Shown: positions 1 through 5,956 of the stretch, piece after piece
Position numbering within the stretch: position 1 is the first letter of the stretch
Layout of the letters: every line of letters begins with the position of its first letter
Origin: Desulfobacterales bacterium
Lineage (GTDB): Bacteria > Desulfobacterota > Desulfobacteria > Desulfobacterales > JAHIVH01
Length of the DNA stretch: 18,368 nt
NCBI GenBank assembly: GCA_020056645.1
Contig: JAGVHJ010000118.1
Location: 1-18,368, forward strand
Direction: 5' to 3'
Notes under the pieces: model-generated
The model's input: only the letters and a program-made list of their open reading frames with translations
Databases searched by the model: none
Told to the model about the DNA's origin: nothing
Made by a program: the position numbers and the translations under genes

Positions 1-414
1 ATAGGGAACGTGGGGCTCCTTTGAGATGAGCGTCACTTGTGCGTTTTGTGATATCCGCCGGATCGCTTCCACCGCAGCCACGCCGGCGACCCCTCCGCCC
101 ACCACCACGACCCTTGTCGCGCCGCCTGTGTCATCGACGCTCTTTCCATCATCGGCTATTTGTTCGAATTTTTTTTCCGAAGCCCCACACACCGGACACT
201 TTTTGGGGGGGAGCGATTCCTGATGTTCGTGATTACAGATCAGACAGCGCCATCTCTTTGCTTGTTCCAAGCTCTCTGTTTTTGCAGGGTCTTGGAACGG
301 TTCAAAAAACTTTTTAGGAGCGCCGCATACCGGACATGAATCCGGGGGTTCGGAACCTCTGTGAATATAACCGCATACCGTGCAGCGAAAGGCTTTCTCA
401 GATGGAGAGCTCAT
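1..414 (-). CDS. Double rubredoxin-like / FAD-dependent NAD(P)H oxidoreductase, N-terminal part (cut by window edge)
   Basis: The reading frame opens at an ATG at 414 and runs without a stop through base 1, giving 138 residues of a longer protein. An AAAGGAT ribosome binding site lies about 8 bases upstream. Residues 11-36 form a rubredoxin/rubrerythrin-type metal knuckle pair (CTVCGY, then CPVCGA). Residues 58-79 hold a second, similar pair (CLICNH, then CPVCGA). From about residue 100 a nucleotide-binding beta-alpha-beta begins (VVVVGGGVAGVAA), the FAD-binding start of the pyridine-nucleotide-disulfide oxidoreductase family. The likely role is electron transfer between NAD(P)H, flavin and an iron or zinc centre, as in NADH:rubredoxin oxidoreductases. 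It starts 17 bases after nhaA stops, so it is probably co-transcribed with mntP and nhaA. The tandem knuckles fused ahead of the flavoprotein are unusual. Fold assignment is good; substrate is unknown. Confidence 0.8.
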   Translation of the reverse strand, partial: MSSPSEKAFRCTVCGYIHRGSEPPDSCPVCGAPKKFFEPFQDPAKTESLEQAKRWRCLICNHEHQESLPPKKCPVCGASEKKFEQIADDGKSVDDTGGATRVVVVGGGVAGVAAVEAIRRISQNAQVTLISKEPHVPY

Positions 415-431
415 TTTTTAAATCCTTTATG

Positions 432-1844
432 TTATCTGTTTGTGGTGAAAGTTTTTCCCGCATCCATACGCATGGCAAAAACAAGAAACCCCATGCCCAG
501 GGCTGCGGCTGCGACCGATCCGGCGATGATCCCCAATTTAACGATTTCCATGATTTCCGGGCTGTCAAAAGAGAGCCCCGCGATAAAAAGAGACATGGTA
601 AAACCGATACCCGCCAGCATGCTCGCCCCGGCGAGATGGGACCAGCGAATCCCCTTGTCCAAAGAGATCTTCAGGATCTTCACGGAAATCCATGTGAACA
701 ACAGAATTCCAAGGGGCTTTCCCAGAACCAACCCGAAGATGATTCCAAGGGCCGCCGGATGGGAAAATGCCTCGGACAAAGAGGCGCTCTTCAGCACCAC
801 TCCTGCGTTTACCAGGGCGAAAAAGGGCAGAATGAGGTAGGAGACCCAGGCATGGAGGCCAAATTCAAGACGCTGCAATGGTGTTTCCACCTCATGGCAG
901 GCCTGTTCAATATTGTGGACCATATCCAGGTGGTTCCGGTTGAGAAGGATGGAATAGCCGCACGCATTATCTTCGTCGTCGCTATCCTCCTTGCGGCATT
1001 CAAACCGATTCAAATACAATTTAACCTTCTCCACAAATATCCGGGTCTCATATCGTCCCCGGGCAGGGATAAAAAGGGCCACAATTACGCCAGCCACGGT
1101 TGCGTGAATCCCCGATTTCAGAATGGCGCACCAGAGGAGAAGCCCCACGATCCCATAGAAAAAGGTCCAGCGGACCCAGAGCAGGTTGGCAACCGAAAGA
1201 ACCGCCACAAAAAAAAGCGCCGCAAAGAGATAATTGACGGAAATGGCCTTGGTGTAAAAAAGCCCAATCACGAGGACTGCTCCCAGGTCGTCTGCAATGG
1301 CAAGGGCGGTGAGGAAGATCCTTACGCTCACGGGAATGCGATCTCCCAAAACGGCAAGAACCGCCAGGGAAAAAGCGATGTCGGTCGCCATGGGAATGGC
1401 CCATCCATTGGAAAAGGGCAGGCCATGATTGAAGGCGGTATAGATGAGGGCTGGAACAACCATGCCGCCCACGGCCGCCATCACCGGAAGAACGGCTTTT
1501 CTGAAAGAAGCGAGTTCCCCCACCAGTATCTCCCGTTTGATTTCAAGCCCCACGGAAAAAAAGAAAAGGGCCATGAGGGCCTCATCTATCCAGTGGGCCA
1601 ATGATTTTTTCATTTCAAATGCCCCTATCCCACCCCCCAGCTGCACCTCCCGAAATAGGTGGTATGACTCATTGGAAAGGTTGGCCCACAAAATGGCCGC
1701 AAACGCCGCGATAATCAGAGGGAAACTGCCGCTCACCATTTTTTTTAGAAACTTATGAAACGGGGAGAGGATGATAAGTCCCTTGGATAGGGTGTTAATC
1801 ACGGGGCTTTCCGGAAGTTTTTTCTTAGATGGCGTCATATTCAT
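432..1844 (-). CDS. nhaA: Na+/H+ antiporter NhaA
   Basis: Inner-membrane antiporter that exports Na+ (or Li+) in exchange for H+ for pH and sodium homeostasis. The 470-residue product has the family's motifs: VGLEIKRE (98-105), ATDIAFSL with Asp155 (153-160), LTALAIADD with the ion-binding aspartate pair Asp185-Asp186 (178-186), and GFTMSLFI near the C-terminus. A central hydrophilic loop carries the NRNHLDMVHNIEQACHEVETPLQRLE stretch found in the longer NhaA proteins, so it exceeds the roughly 390 residues of E. coli NhaA because of this loop and an extended N-terminus. The ATG at 1844 follows a purine-rich GTGGGGAACG; a second ATG two codons later is equally possible. It starts 33 bases after mntP and ends 17 bases before the rubredoxin oxidoreductase, consistent with one operon. 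Confidence 0.95.
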   Translation of the reverse strand: MNMTPSKKKLPESPVINTLSKGLIILSPFHKFLKKMVSGSFPLIIAAFAAILWANLSNESYHLFREVQLGGGIGAFEMKKSLAHWIDEALMALFFFSVGLEIKREILVGELASFRKAVLPVMAAVGGMVVPALIYTAFNHGLPFSNGWAIPMATDIAFSLAVLAVLGDRIPVSVRIFLTALAIADDLGAVLVIGLFYTKAISVNYLFAALFFVAVLSVANLLWVRWTFFYGIVGLLLWCAILKSGIHATVAGVIVALFIPARGRYETRIFVEKVKLYLNRFECRKEDSDDEDNACGYSILLNRNHLDMVHNIEQACHEVETPLQRLEFGLHAWVSYLILPFFALVNAGVVLKSASLSEAFSHPAALGIIFGLVLGKPLGILLFTWISVKILKISLDKGIRWSHLAGASMLAGIGFTMSLFIAGLSFDSPEIMEIVKLGIIAGSVAAAALGMGFLVFAMRMDAGKTFTTNR

Positions 1845-1877
1845 AAGCGTTCCCCACTCGTTGAAGATTTCTCCATA

Positions 1878-2477
1878 TCAAACGCTTGAACAAATGAAAA
1901 GGGCCTGCAATACGCCGTGATCCGCGAGTATGGAAATGCCGATGGCGAAGAGAACCAGTGCCCCCAGGATCTCCGCATATTTTTTCAGCCAGGAAATAGC
2001 AACGGCCTTGCTGCCCAGATAGAGTCCTGCCAGTGTGAAAAAAAGGGCCGTGAGACCAATGATGACGGCGGGCATAAGAATCGAAGCGTTGAGGATGGAG
2101 AGGCTGAATCCCACGGCCAGGGCGTCAACGCTTGTGGCCACGGAAAGGATAACCAAGGTTTTCCCCTTGGTCGGGTCCTTTGCCGGACCTGTTTCCTCTT
2201 TTTCATAGAGCGCCTCCCGGACCATGCTGATCCCAACGGCCAGAAGAAGAAAAAAGGCGATCCAGTGATCCGCTTTCTCGATTAGGGCTCGCACGGAAAA
2301 CCCAGCGCTCCATCCAATGACCGGCATCATGGCCTGAAAGAGGCCAAAGTGAAAGGAGAGCCTGAAAAACTGCCTGGGGCTGATATTTTTCAGATAGACG
2401 CCAGCAGCGACGCTCACGGCGAATGCATCCATGGCAAGGGCCACGGCCATTCCAATAATCGTATAATCAGTCAACAC
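1878..2477 (-). CDS. mntP: Manganese efflux pump MntP
   Basis: Small inner-membrane exporter of Mn2+ (the DUF204/YebN family), about 199 residues with six predicted membrane segments. It shows the two internally repeated aspartate motifs: AMDAFAVSVAAG near the N-terminus and VATSVDALAVGF in the middle, followed by KKAEILG-like KKYAEILGALVLFAIG near the end. I place the start at GTG 2477 (or TTG 2474), because an AGAGGGGAAGG ribosome binding site is directly upstream and family members begin only a few residues before the first MDAF helix. An upstream ATG at 2519 would add 14 residues with no family match. The 5' side holds a strong hairpin at 2521-2558 but no yybP-ykoY manganese riboswitch that I can recognise. 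nhaA follows 33 bases downstream. Confidence 0.9.
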   Translation of the reverse strand: MLTDYTIIGMAVALAMDAFAVSVAAGVYLKNISPRQFFRLSFHFGLFQAMMPVIGWSAGFSVRALIEKADHWIAFFLLLAVGISMVREALYEKEETGPAKDPTKGKTLVILSVATSVDALAVGFSLSILNASILMPAVIIGLTALFFTLAGLYLGSKAVAISWLKKYAEILGALVLFAIGISILADHGVLQALFICSSV

Positions 2478-2520
2478 CCTTCCCCTCTCATGATTGAACG
2501 CTCCTTCGGGGCATCCCAAT

Positions 2521-2558
2521 AAGAACGCCGCATCCCACGGAAAGAGAGCGGCGTTTTT
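2521..2558 (-). terminator. Terminator-like hairpin between the secreted-protein gene and mntP
   Basis: Perfect 8-bp arms AACGCCGC (2524-2531) and GCGGCGTT (2548-2555) are extended by weaker pairs to about 11 bp, with a 16-base loop. On the minus strand it lies 45 bases past the stop of the secreted-protein gene and is followed by TTCTTATT. On the plus strand it is followed by seven T. It probably ends the upstream transcript, and may act in both directions or attenuate read-through into mntP. Confidence 0.7.
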
Positions 2559-2601
2559 TTGTTACGCATCACAATGATCCGGCCCGGCCGGTCGCCCCTT
2601 G

Positions 2602-3210
2602 TCAGGGAAGGCCTGCAAGCTTGTTGAAATCGATGGCCGAGGCATACTCTTTCAGGTCTTGCTGCTCCACGTTGTTTCCCGATACCTTGACGAGAAACCG
2701 GTTAGCGATGACCATCTGAATCTCACCATTTTTTCCTTCCGCGTCATATTTGACGATGGCTTTCTGGCCATTGATTTTCTCCAGTTTTCCGCCATCGGCG
2801 GTGGCGAACATGGGGTTGTTGAACATCACCATCAATCCCTGGAGCATGGGAGAATCGGTAATGATGCTCACGGTCACATCCCGGTCATCCTTTCTGTAGA
2901 TTCTCTCTGCGGTAATCCCACCGCCGAACATGGCCGCTCCCGCCGCCTGGGAGGTGGCCTTTTCCGGGGTCCATCCCGGCAACTCTTTGGGCAAAAGGGC
3001 CTCAAGGGCTTCGCCTTTTTTTTGGCCAATCAACTGGGACGCGTAATTCAGGCTCCCCATGGCGCCCGCGTACTCTCCTTTTTTATACTGCTCAAGCGCC
3101 TCGTTGATGGAATCGGTCACATCGTCCGCCACTGCTGCAATCGGCAGACAGATGAACAAAAAAACAATTAAAAGAAGTTGAATCTTTCTCATGGGAAAAT
3201 GGGTGATCAT
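2602..3210 (-). CDS. Predicted secreted (periplasmic) protein of unknown function
   Basis: The 202-residue product begins with a Sec signal peptide: basic MRK at 7-9, a hydrophobic core, and an AVA cleavage site before DD at about residue 29. After cleavage, a short helical stretch (about 31-62, with EQYKKGEYAGAMGSLNYASQLI) resembles half of a TPR. It is followed by ELPGWTPEKA, a GGGITAERIYRKDD strand region and a repeated pattern of short hydrophobic strands (VTVSIITDSPM, KAIVKYDAEGK, RFLVKVSG). I do not recognise a named family; similar 'LPGW ... GGG ... DSPM' proteins exist as hypotheticals in Proteobacteria. ATG 3210 is preferred because GAAAGGAGC lies about 11 bases upstream; ATG 3192 lacks a ribosome binding site. 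It has its own promoter (3309-3337) and a terminator (2521-2558), so it looks monocistronic. Confidence 0.8.
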   Translation of the reverse strand: MITHFPMRKIQLLLIVFLFICLPIAAVADDVTDSINEALEQYKKGEYAGAMGSLNYASQLIGQKKGEALEALLPKELPGWTPEKATSQAAGAAMFGGGITAERIYRKDDRDVTVSIITDSPMLQGLMVMFNNPMFATADGGKLEKINGQKAIVKYDAEGKNGEIQMVIANRFLVKVSGNNVEQQDLKEYASAIDFNKLAGLP

Positions 3211-3308
3211 GGTCTGCCTAAGCTCCTTTCAGCGTTTCGGTTAAACTCTCCAGAGGCGGCAAAGAGAGAAGATCTCTACGCCTCACCTGGCCCTTTGTTG
3301 AATGTTTA

Positions 3309-3337
3309 TCTATAGATGAAACAGACATGTCTTTCAA
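3309..3337 (-). promoter_or_regulatory. Sigma70-type promoter for the secreted-protein gene
   Basis: On the minus strand, TTGAAA (3332-3337) and TATAGA (3309-3314) are separated by exactly 17 bases, which predicts a leader of about 90 bases. Two perfect 10-bp palindromes lie within it: ATCTATAGAT (3308-3317) over the -10 box and AGACATGTCT (3323-3332) beside the -35 box. They are possible operator half-sites for a repressor. Confidence 0.6.
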
Positions 3338-3395
3338 TGAAATTATTCCACGGCGATGCAGGAACAGGGTAACCGCATTGAGCCTATTTCGCCGA

Positions 3396-3439
3396 AAAAA
3401 TAAAAAAGGGTTTTAGACTGTAACCGCCTAAAACCCTTT
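3396..3439 (-). terminator. Rho-independent terminator of tRNA-Lys
   Basis: A perfect 12-bp stem is formed by AAAGGGTTTTAG (3405-3416) and CTAAAACCCTTT (3428-3439) around an 11-base loop. On the minus strand it is followed by a T-rich run (TTTATTTTT), and it begins 8 bases beyond the encoded CCA end of the tRNA. Confidence 0.9.
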
Positions 3440-3446
3440 ATTTATT

Positions 3447-3522
3447 TGGTGGGCCGTCCCAGGCTCGAACTGGGGACCTACTGATTAAGAGTCAGTTGCT
3501 CTACCGGTTGAGCTAACGGCCC
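3447..3522 (-). tRNA. tRNA-Lys (anticodon CTT)
   Basis: The 76-base cloverleaf has acceptor arms GGGCCGT and ACGGCCC, discriminator A and an encoded CCA. The D arm is GCTCAACCGGTAGAGC. The anticodon stem ACTGA/TCAGT encloses the loop CTCTTAA with anticodon CTT, which reads AAG (Lys). The T arm CCCAG-TTCGAGC-CTGGG carries the usual TTCGA. It is a single tRNA gene with its own promoter and terminator. No integrase or duplicated 3' end is visible, so it does not look like a used attachment site in this window. Confidence 0.98.
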
Positions 3523-3550
3523 GTTTACCTCATCGAAAAAACGATGCGAA

Positions 3551-3579
3551 CTTGTAACAGCAATCATCCGGGTTGTCAA
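3551..3579 (-). promoter_or_regulatory. Sigma70-type promoter of tRNA-Lys
   Basis: Consensus TTGACA (3574-3579) and TACAAG (3551-3556) are spaced by 17 bases, placing transcription start about 20 bases before the mature tRNA. A small hairpin, CATCG/CGATG around six A (3531-3546), falls in the short leader to be trimmed. Confidence 0.75.
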
Positions 3580-3626
3580 ATTTTTTTTCAGCGCCTTTTT
3601 TTGATCCGCCCTTTGGAACCATCCCG

Positions 3627-4373
3627 CTACACGAACCAATTTTTTTCCTTCTGTCGACGAATTCGTTTTTTGTTATTTTTCCAGGAGTCTCGATCCTTTT
3701 TTTCCTGGATTGAAATGGCGGGCCTTTCTTGCACGACATCTCCGAGGTTCACGTCGCCGCCGGGCACCGGGCGTTCTATCTTTTTGTGAGCATTGGGTCT
3801 TTTGACCGGTTTTTTCATCTTGCTGAGAGGCGGACCGGAAAAACAGTCGGGCGGAATGATTTTTGAAAGAAAAATGGAGTCTCCACACTGAGTGATAAGC
3901 ACGCCCTCTTTTTCAGCTTGCTCCACATTCACATGAAGGATGACCGGATCGCTTGCAATGCGCTTTCCGATCCGGACCATCAAATCCATGTCGCTTGAGA
4001 GGATCACCCGGTCATTGAAAGAGGGGCTTAGCCCGTTCTCGATCACATGGGGGTAAGCGCTCTCCTTGACAGCCGAATAGAGTATTTTCGGGAGCCTCTC
4101 CGGAATCACCCAGGGAGGCAGATCCTCCCGTTTCGCCGCGCGGATAAATATGTCCTTAATCTCCACGATGGGGTCCGAAAGGGTGATCAGCAGCTCATCG
4201 ATGTGGGATCTCCGGATGTGCCTAAAATGCTCCTCCTCGTTGATGGCTTTGATCAGCTCCTTGATTTTGACGAAACCGTCTCTGTCCGGAACCAAACCGA
4301 ATTCATAGGGATTTCTGCCCAGAATATATTCAATCAGCTTTTCCAGTTGCCGTTGTCTTTTTTCTGCATCCAT
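3627..4373 (-). CDS. KptA/Tpt1-like RNA 2'-phosphotransferase-fold protein with altered active site
   Basis: Residues 9-180 of 248 follow the KptA/Tpt1 fold in order. KLIEYILGRNPYEFGLVPDRDGFVKIKELI matches the N-terminal winged-helix lobe. RRSHIDELLITLSDP, ILYSAV, VIENGLSPSF, DRVILSSDMDLMVRIGKRIASDPVILHVNV and KEGVLITQCGDSIFLSKIIPP match the NAD-binding lobe. KptA enzymes remove an RNA 2'-phosphate using NAD+. Here the signature residues differ: the usual Arg-His after the first helix is Gly-Arg (19-20), IRAxQGHS is IRAAKRE (77-83), and YHGT is YSAV (99-102). The protein may therefore be a non-catalytic or re-purposed paralogue. A Lys/Arg-rich tail of about 65 residues (184-248) could bind nucleic acid. 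No clear ribosome binding site precedes ATG 4373. It is transcribed divergently from hemL. Confidence 0.75.
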   Translation of the reverse strand: MDAEKRQRQLEKLIEYILGRNPYEFGLVPDRDGFVKIKELIKAINEEEHFRHIRRSHIDELLITLSDPIVEIKDIFIRAAKREDLPPWVIPERLPKILYSAVKESAYPHVIENGLSPSFNDRVILSSDMDLMVRIGKRIASDPVILHVNVEQAEKEGVLITQCGDSIFLSKIIPPDCFSGPPLSKMKKPVKRPNAHKKIERPVPGGDVNLGDVVQERPAISIQEKKDRDSWKNNKKRIRRQKEKNWFV

Positions 4374-4459
4374 AGCGGTTACATGAAATTTCTTTTTTTA
4401 TGTGCGCGTGAATCCTTCCTTGACCTTCTTGGAATTTTCACATTAATTGAGTTCTTGGT

Positions 4460-4489
4460 ATTTTTTCTACGGATTATTTTAATTGTCAA
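4460..4489 (-). promoter_or_regulatory. Possible promoter of the KptA-like gene
   Basis: A perfect TTGACA (4484-4489, minus strand) lies in the 230-base divergent region. The -10 side is poor: only A-rich AAAAAT at 18 bases. A hairpin with arms TCGG-ATTCG and CGAAT-CCGA (4501-4524) sits next to it, towards hemL. I see no convincing hemL promoter. Confidence 0.3.
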
Positions 4490-4603
4490 CAGGTTTTGAA
4501 TCGGCCATTCGCAATCGAATCCGATCCTGTTGTAAAAAGCTTGCAACCATTTGCCTTGTTTATAGTGCATGTGCCCAGAATTGATTTAAGAAAGGAGTGC
4601 CGG

Positions 4604-5905
4604 ATGAAAACCGAAAATTCGAAGACCCTTTTTGAACACGCGCTCGAAATCATCCCCGGCGGCGTCAACAGCCCTGTGCGGGCCTGTAAATCGGTCGGCG
4701 CATCCCCCCTCATGATCGATCATGCCCTGGGATCGAAAATTGTTGATGTCGATGGCAATGAGTATATCGACTATGTGGGGTCGTGGGGCCCGATGATCGT
4801 GGGGCACCGCCATCCCGCGGTCATGGCGGCCATATCGTCGATTCTCCTGAAGGGAACCAGCTTTGGCGCGCCAACGGAAATTGAAAGTGAACTGGCAAGA
4901 CGGGTGGTGGAGATGGTTCCCTCCATCGAAATGGTCCGGATGGTCAATTCCGGCACTGAGGCGACCATGAGCGCCTTGCGCCTTGCCCGGGGTTTCACCG
5001 GCAGAGACATGATGATCAAGTTCGACGGCTGCTACCATGGCCATGCGGACAGTTTTCTCGTGGAGGCCGGCTCCGGGGTTGCGACTTTAAATATCAAGGG
5101 GAGTCCTGGTGTTCCCGAGTCGGTCGTACAGCACACCCTCTCCCTCCCCTATAACGACGGGGAAATGGTCCGGGCCGTCATGAAGAAGCACGGAAAGGAG
5201 GTGGCTTGCATCATCGTGGAGCCTGTGGCGGGCAACATGGGAATGGTGCCTCCCCAGAAAGGGTTTCTCGAGACATTGAGAGGTGAAACGGAAAAGTACG
5301 GGGCTCTTCTGATCTTCGATGAAGTCATGACCGGGTTCCGGGTCGCTCGTGGCGGGGCACAGGAGTTGTATGGCATCATCCCGGATTTGACCTGCCTCGG
5401 GAAGGTAATCGGCGGCGGCATGCCGGTCGGGGCCTATGGGGGAAGAAAAGAGATCATGCGTCAGATTGCTCCCGTGGGGCCCGTCTATCAGGCAGGCACC
5501 CTTTCCGGAAATCCCCTGGCCATGGCCGCTGGCATCGCCACCCTCACCCTGTTGGAGGAAAAGAATTTCTTCAAGGCGCTCAATGAAAAAACCGAACAGC
5601 TGGTGTCAGGCCTCTCATCGATTATCCGGAAATATGGCGTCAAGGCCACCTGCGCCCATGTGGGTTCCATGTTTGGCCTCTTTTTCACAGAGAAACCGGT
5701 GACCTCCTTTCAGGACGCAAAAACCAGCGATACCCGCATGTTCTCAGCATACTACATAGGCATGCGCAACCAGGGGATCTACTTAGCGCCCTCTCAGTTC
5801 GAAGCGGGATTCGTCTCTTCGGCCCACACGGATGCGGATATCGAGAAGAGCATCCAGGCGGCGGATAGGGTTCTCAAGGATCTATCCGTTGGAAAAGTGG
5901 CCTGA
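4604..5905 (+). CDS. hemL: Glutamate-1-semialdehyde 2,1-aminomutase HemL
   Basis: PLP enzyme of the C5 pathway that converts glutamate-1-semialdehyde to 5-aminolevulinate, the tetrapyrrole precursor. The 433-residue length matches the family. Seen in order: the IPGGVNSPVRA start, the SWGPMIVGHRHP block, NSGTEATMSALRLAR (115-129), the FDGCYHGHADSFLVEAGSG loop, the FDEVMTGFR PLP-binding aspartate region, and the Schiff-base lysine in CLGKVIGGGMPVGAYGG (Lys267). ATG 4604 is chosen because AAAGGAGTG lies just upstream (4591-4599) and it gives the standard N-terminus; the frame extends 36 codons further without family match. mpl follows 51 bases later, so the two are probably co-transcribed, although their pathways are unrelated. 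Confidence 0.97.
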   Translation: MKTENSKTLFEHALEIIPGGVNSPVRACKSVGASPLMIDHALGSKIVDVDGNEYIDYVGSWGPMIVGHRHPAVMAAISSILLKGTSFGAPTEIESELARRVVEMVPSIEMVRMVNSGTEATMSALRLARGFTGRDMMIKFDGCYHGHADSFLVEAGSGVATLNIKGSPGVPESVVQHTLSLPYNDGEMVRAVMKKHGKEVACIIVEPVAGNMGMVPPQKGFLETLRGETEKYGALLIFDEVMTGFRVARGGAQELYGIIPDLTCLGKVIGGGMPVGAYGGRKEIMRQIAPVGPVYQAGTLSGNPLAMAAGIATLTLLEEKNFFKALNEKTEQLVSGLSSIIRKYGVKATCAHVGSMFGLFFTEKPVTSFQDAKTSDTRMFSAYYIGMRNQGIYLAPSQFEAGFVSSAHTDADIEKSIQAADRVLKDLSVGKVA

Positions 5906-5956
5906 CAGTGACATCCTGGCTTTTCCAAACCTGACAAAAAGACGGATGATATCGAT

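Noticed and set aside
336..1604. Long plus-strand open frame of 422 codons opposite nhaA
   Set aside because: Composition is Gly/Lys/His/Gln-rich without any fold pattern, and the opposite strand is an unmistakable NhaA. It is an antisense shadow.
2480..2601. Possible manganese (yybP-ykoY) riboswitch upstream of mntP
   Set aside because: The leader lacks the conserved loop sequences of that riboswitch as I know them; only a terminator-like hairpin is clear.
3447..3522. tRNA-Lys as an integration site for a mobile element
   Set aside because: No integrase, no direct repeat of the tRNA 3' end and only ordinary genes on both sides.
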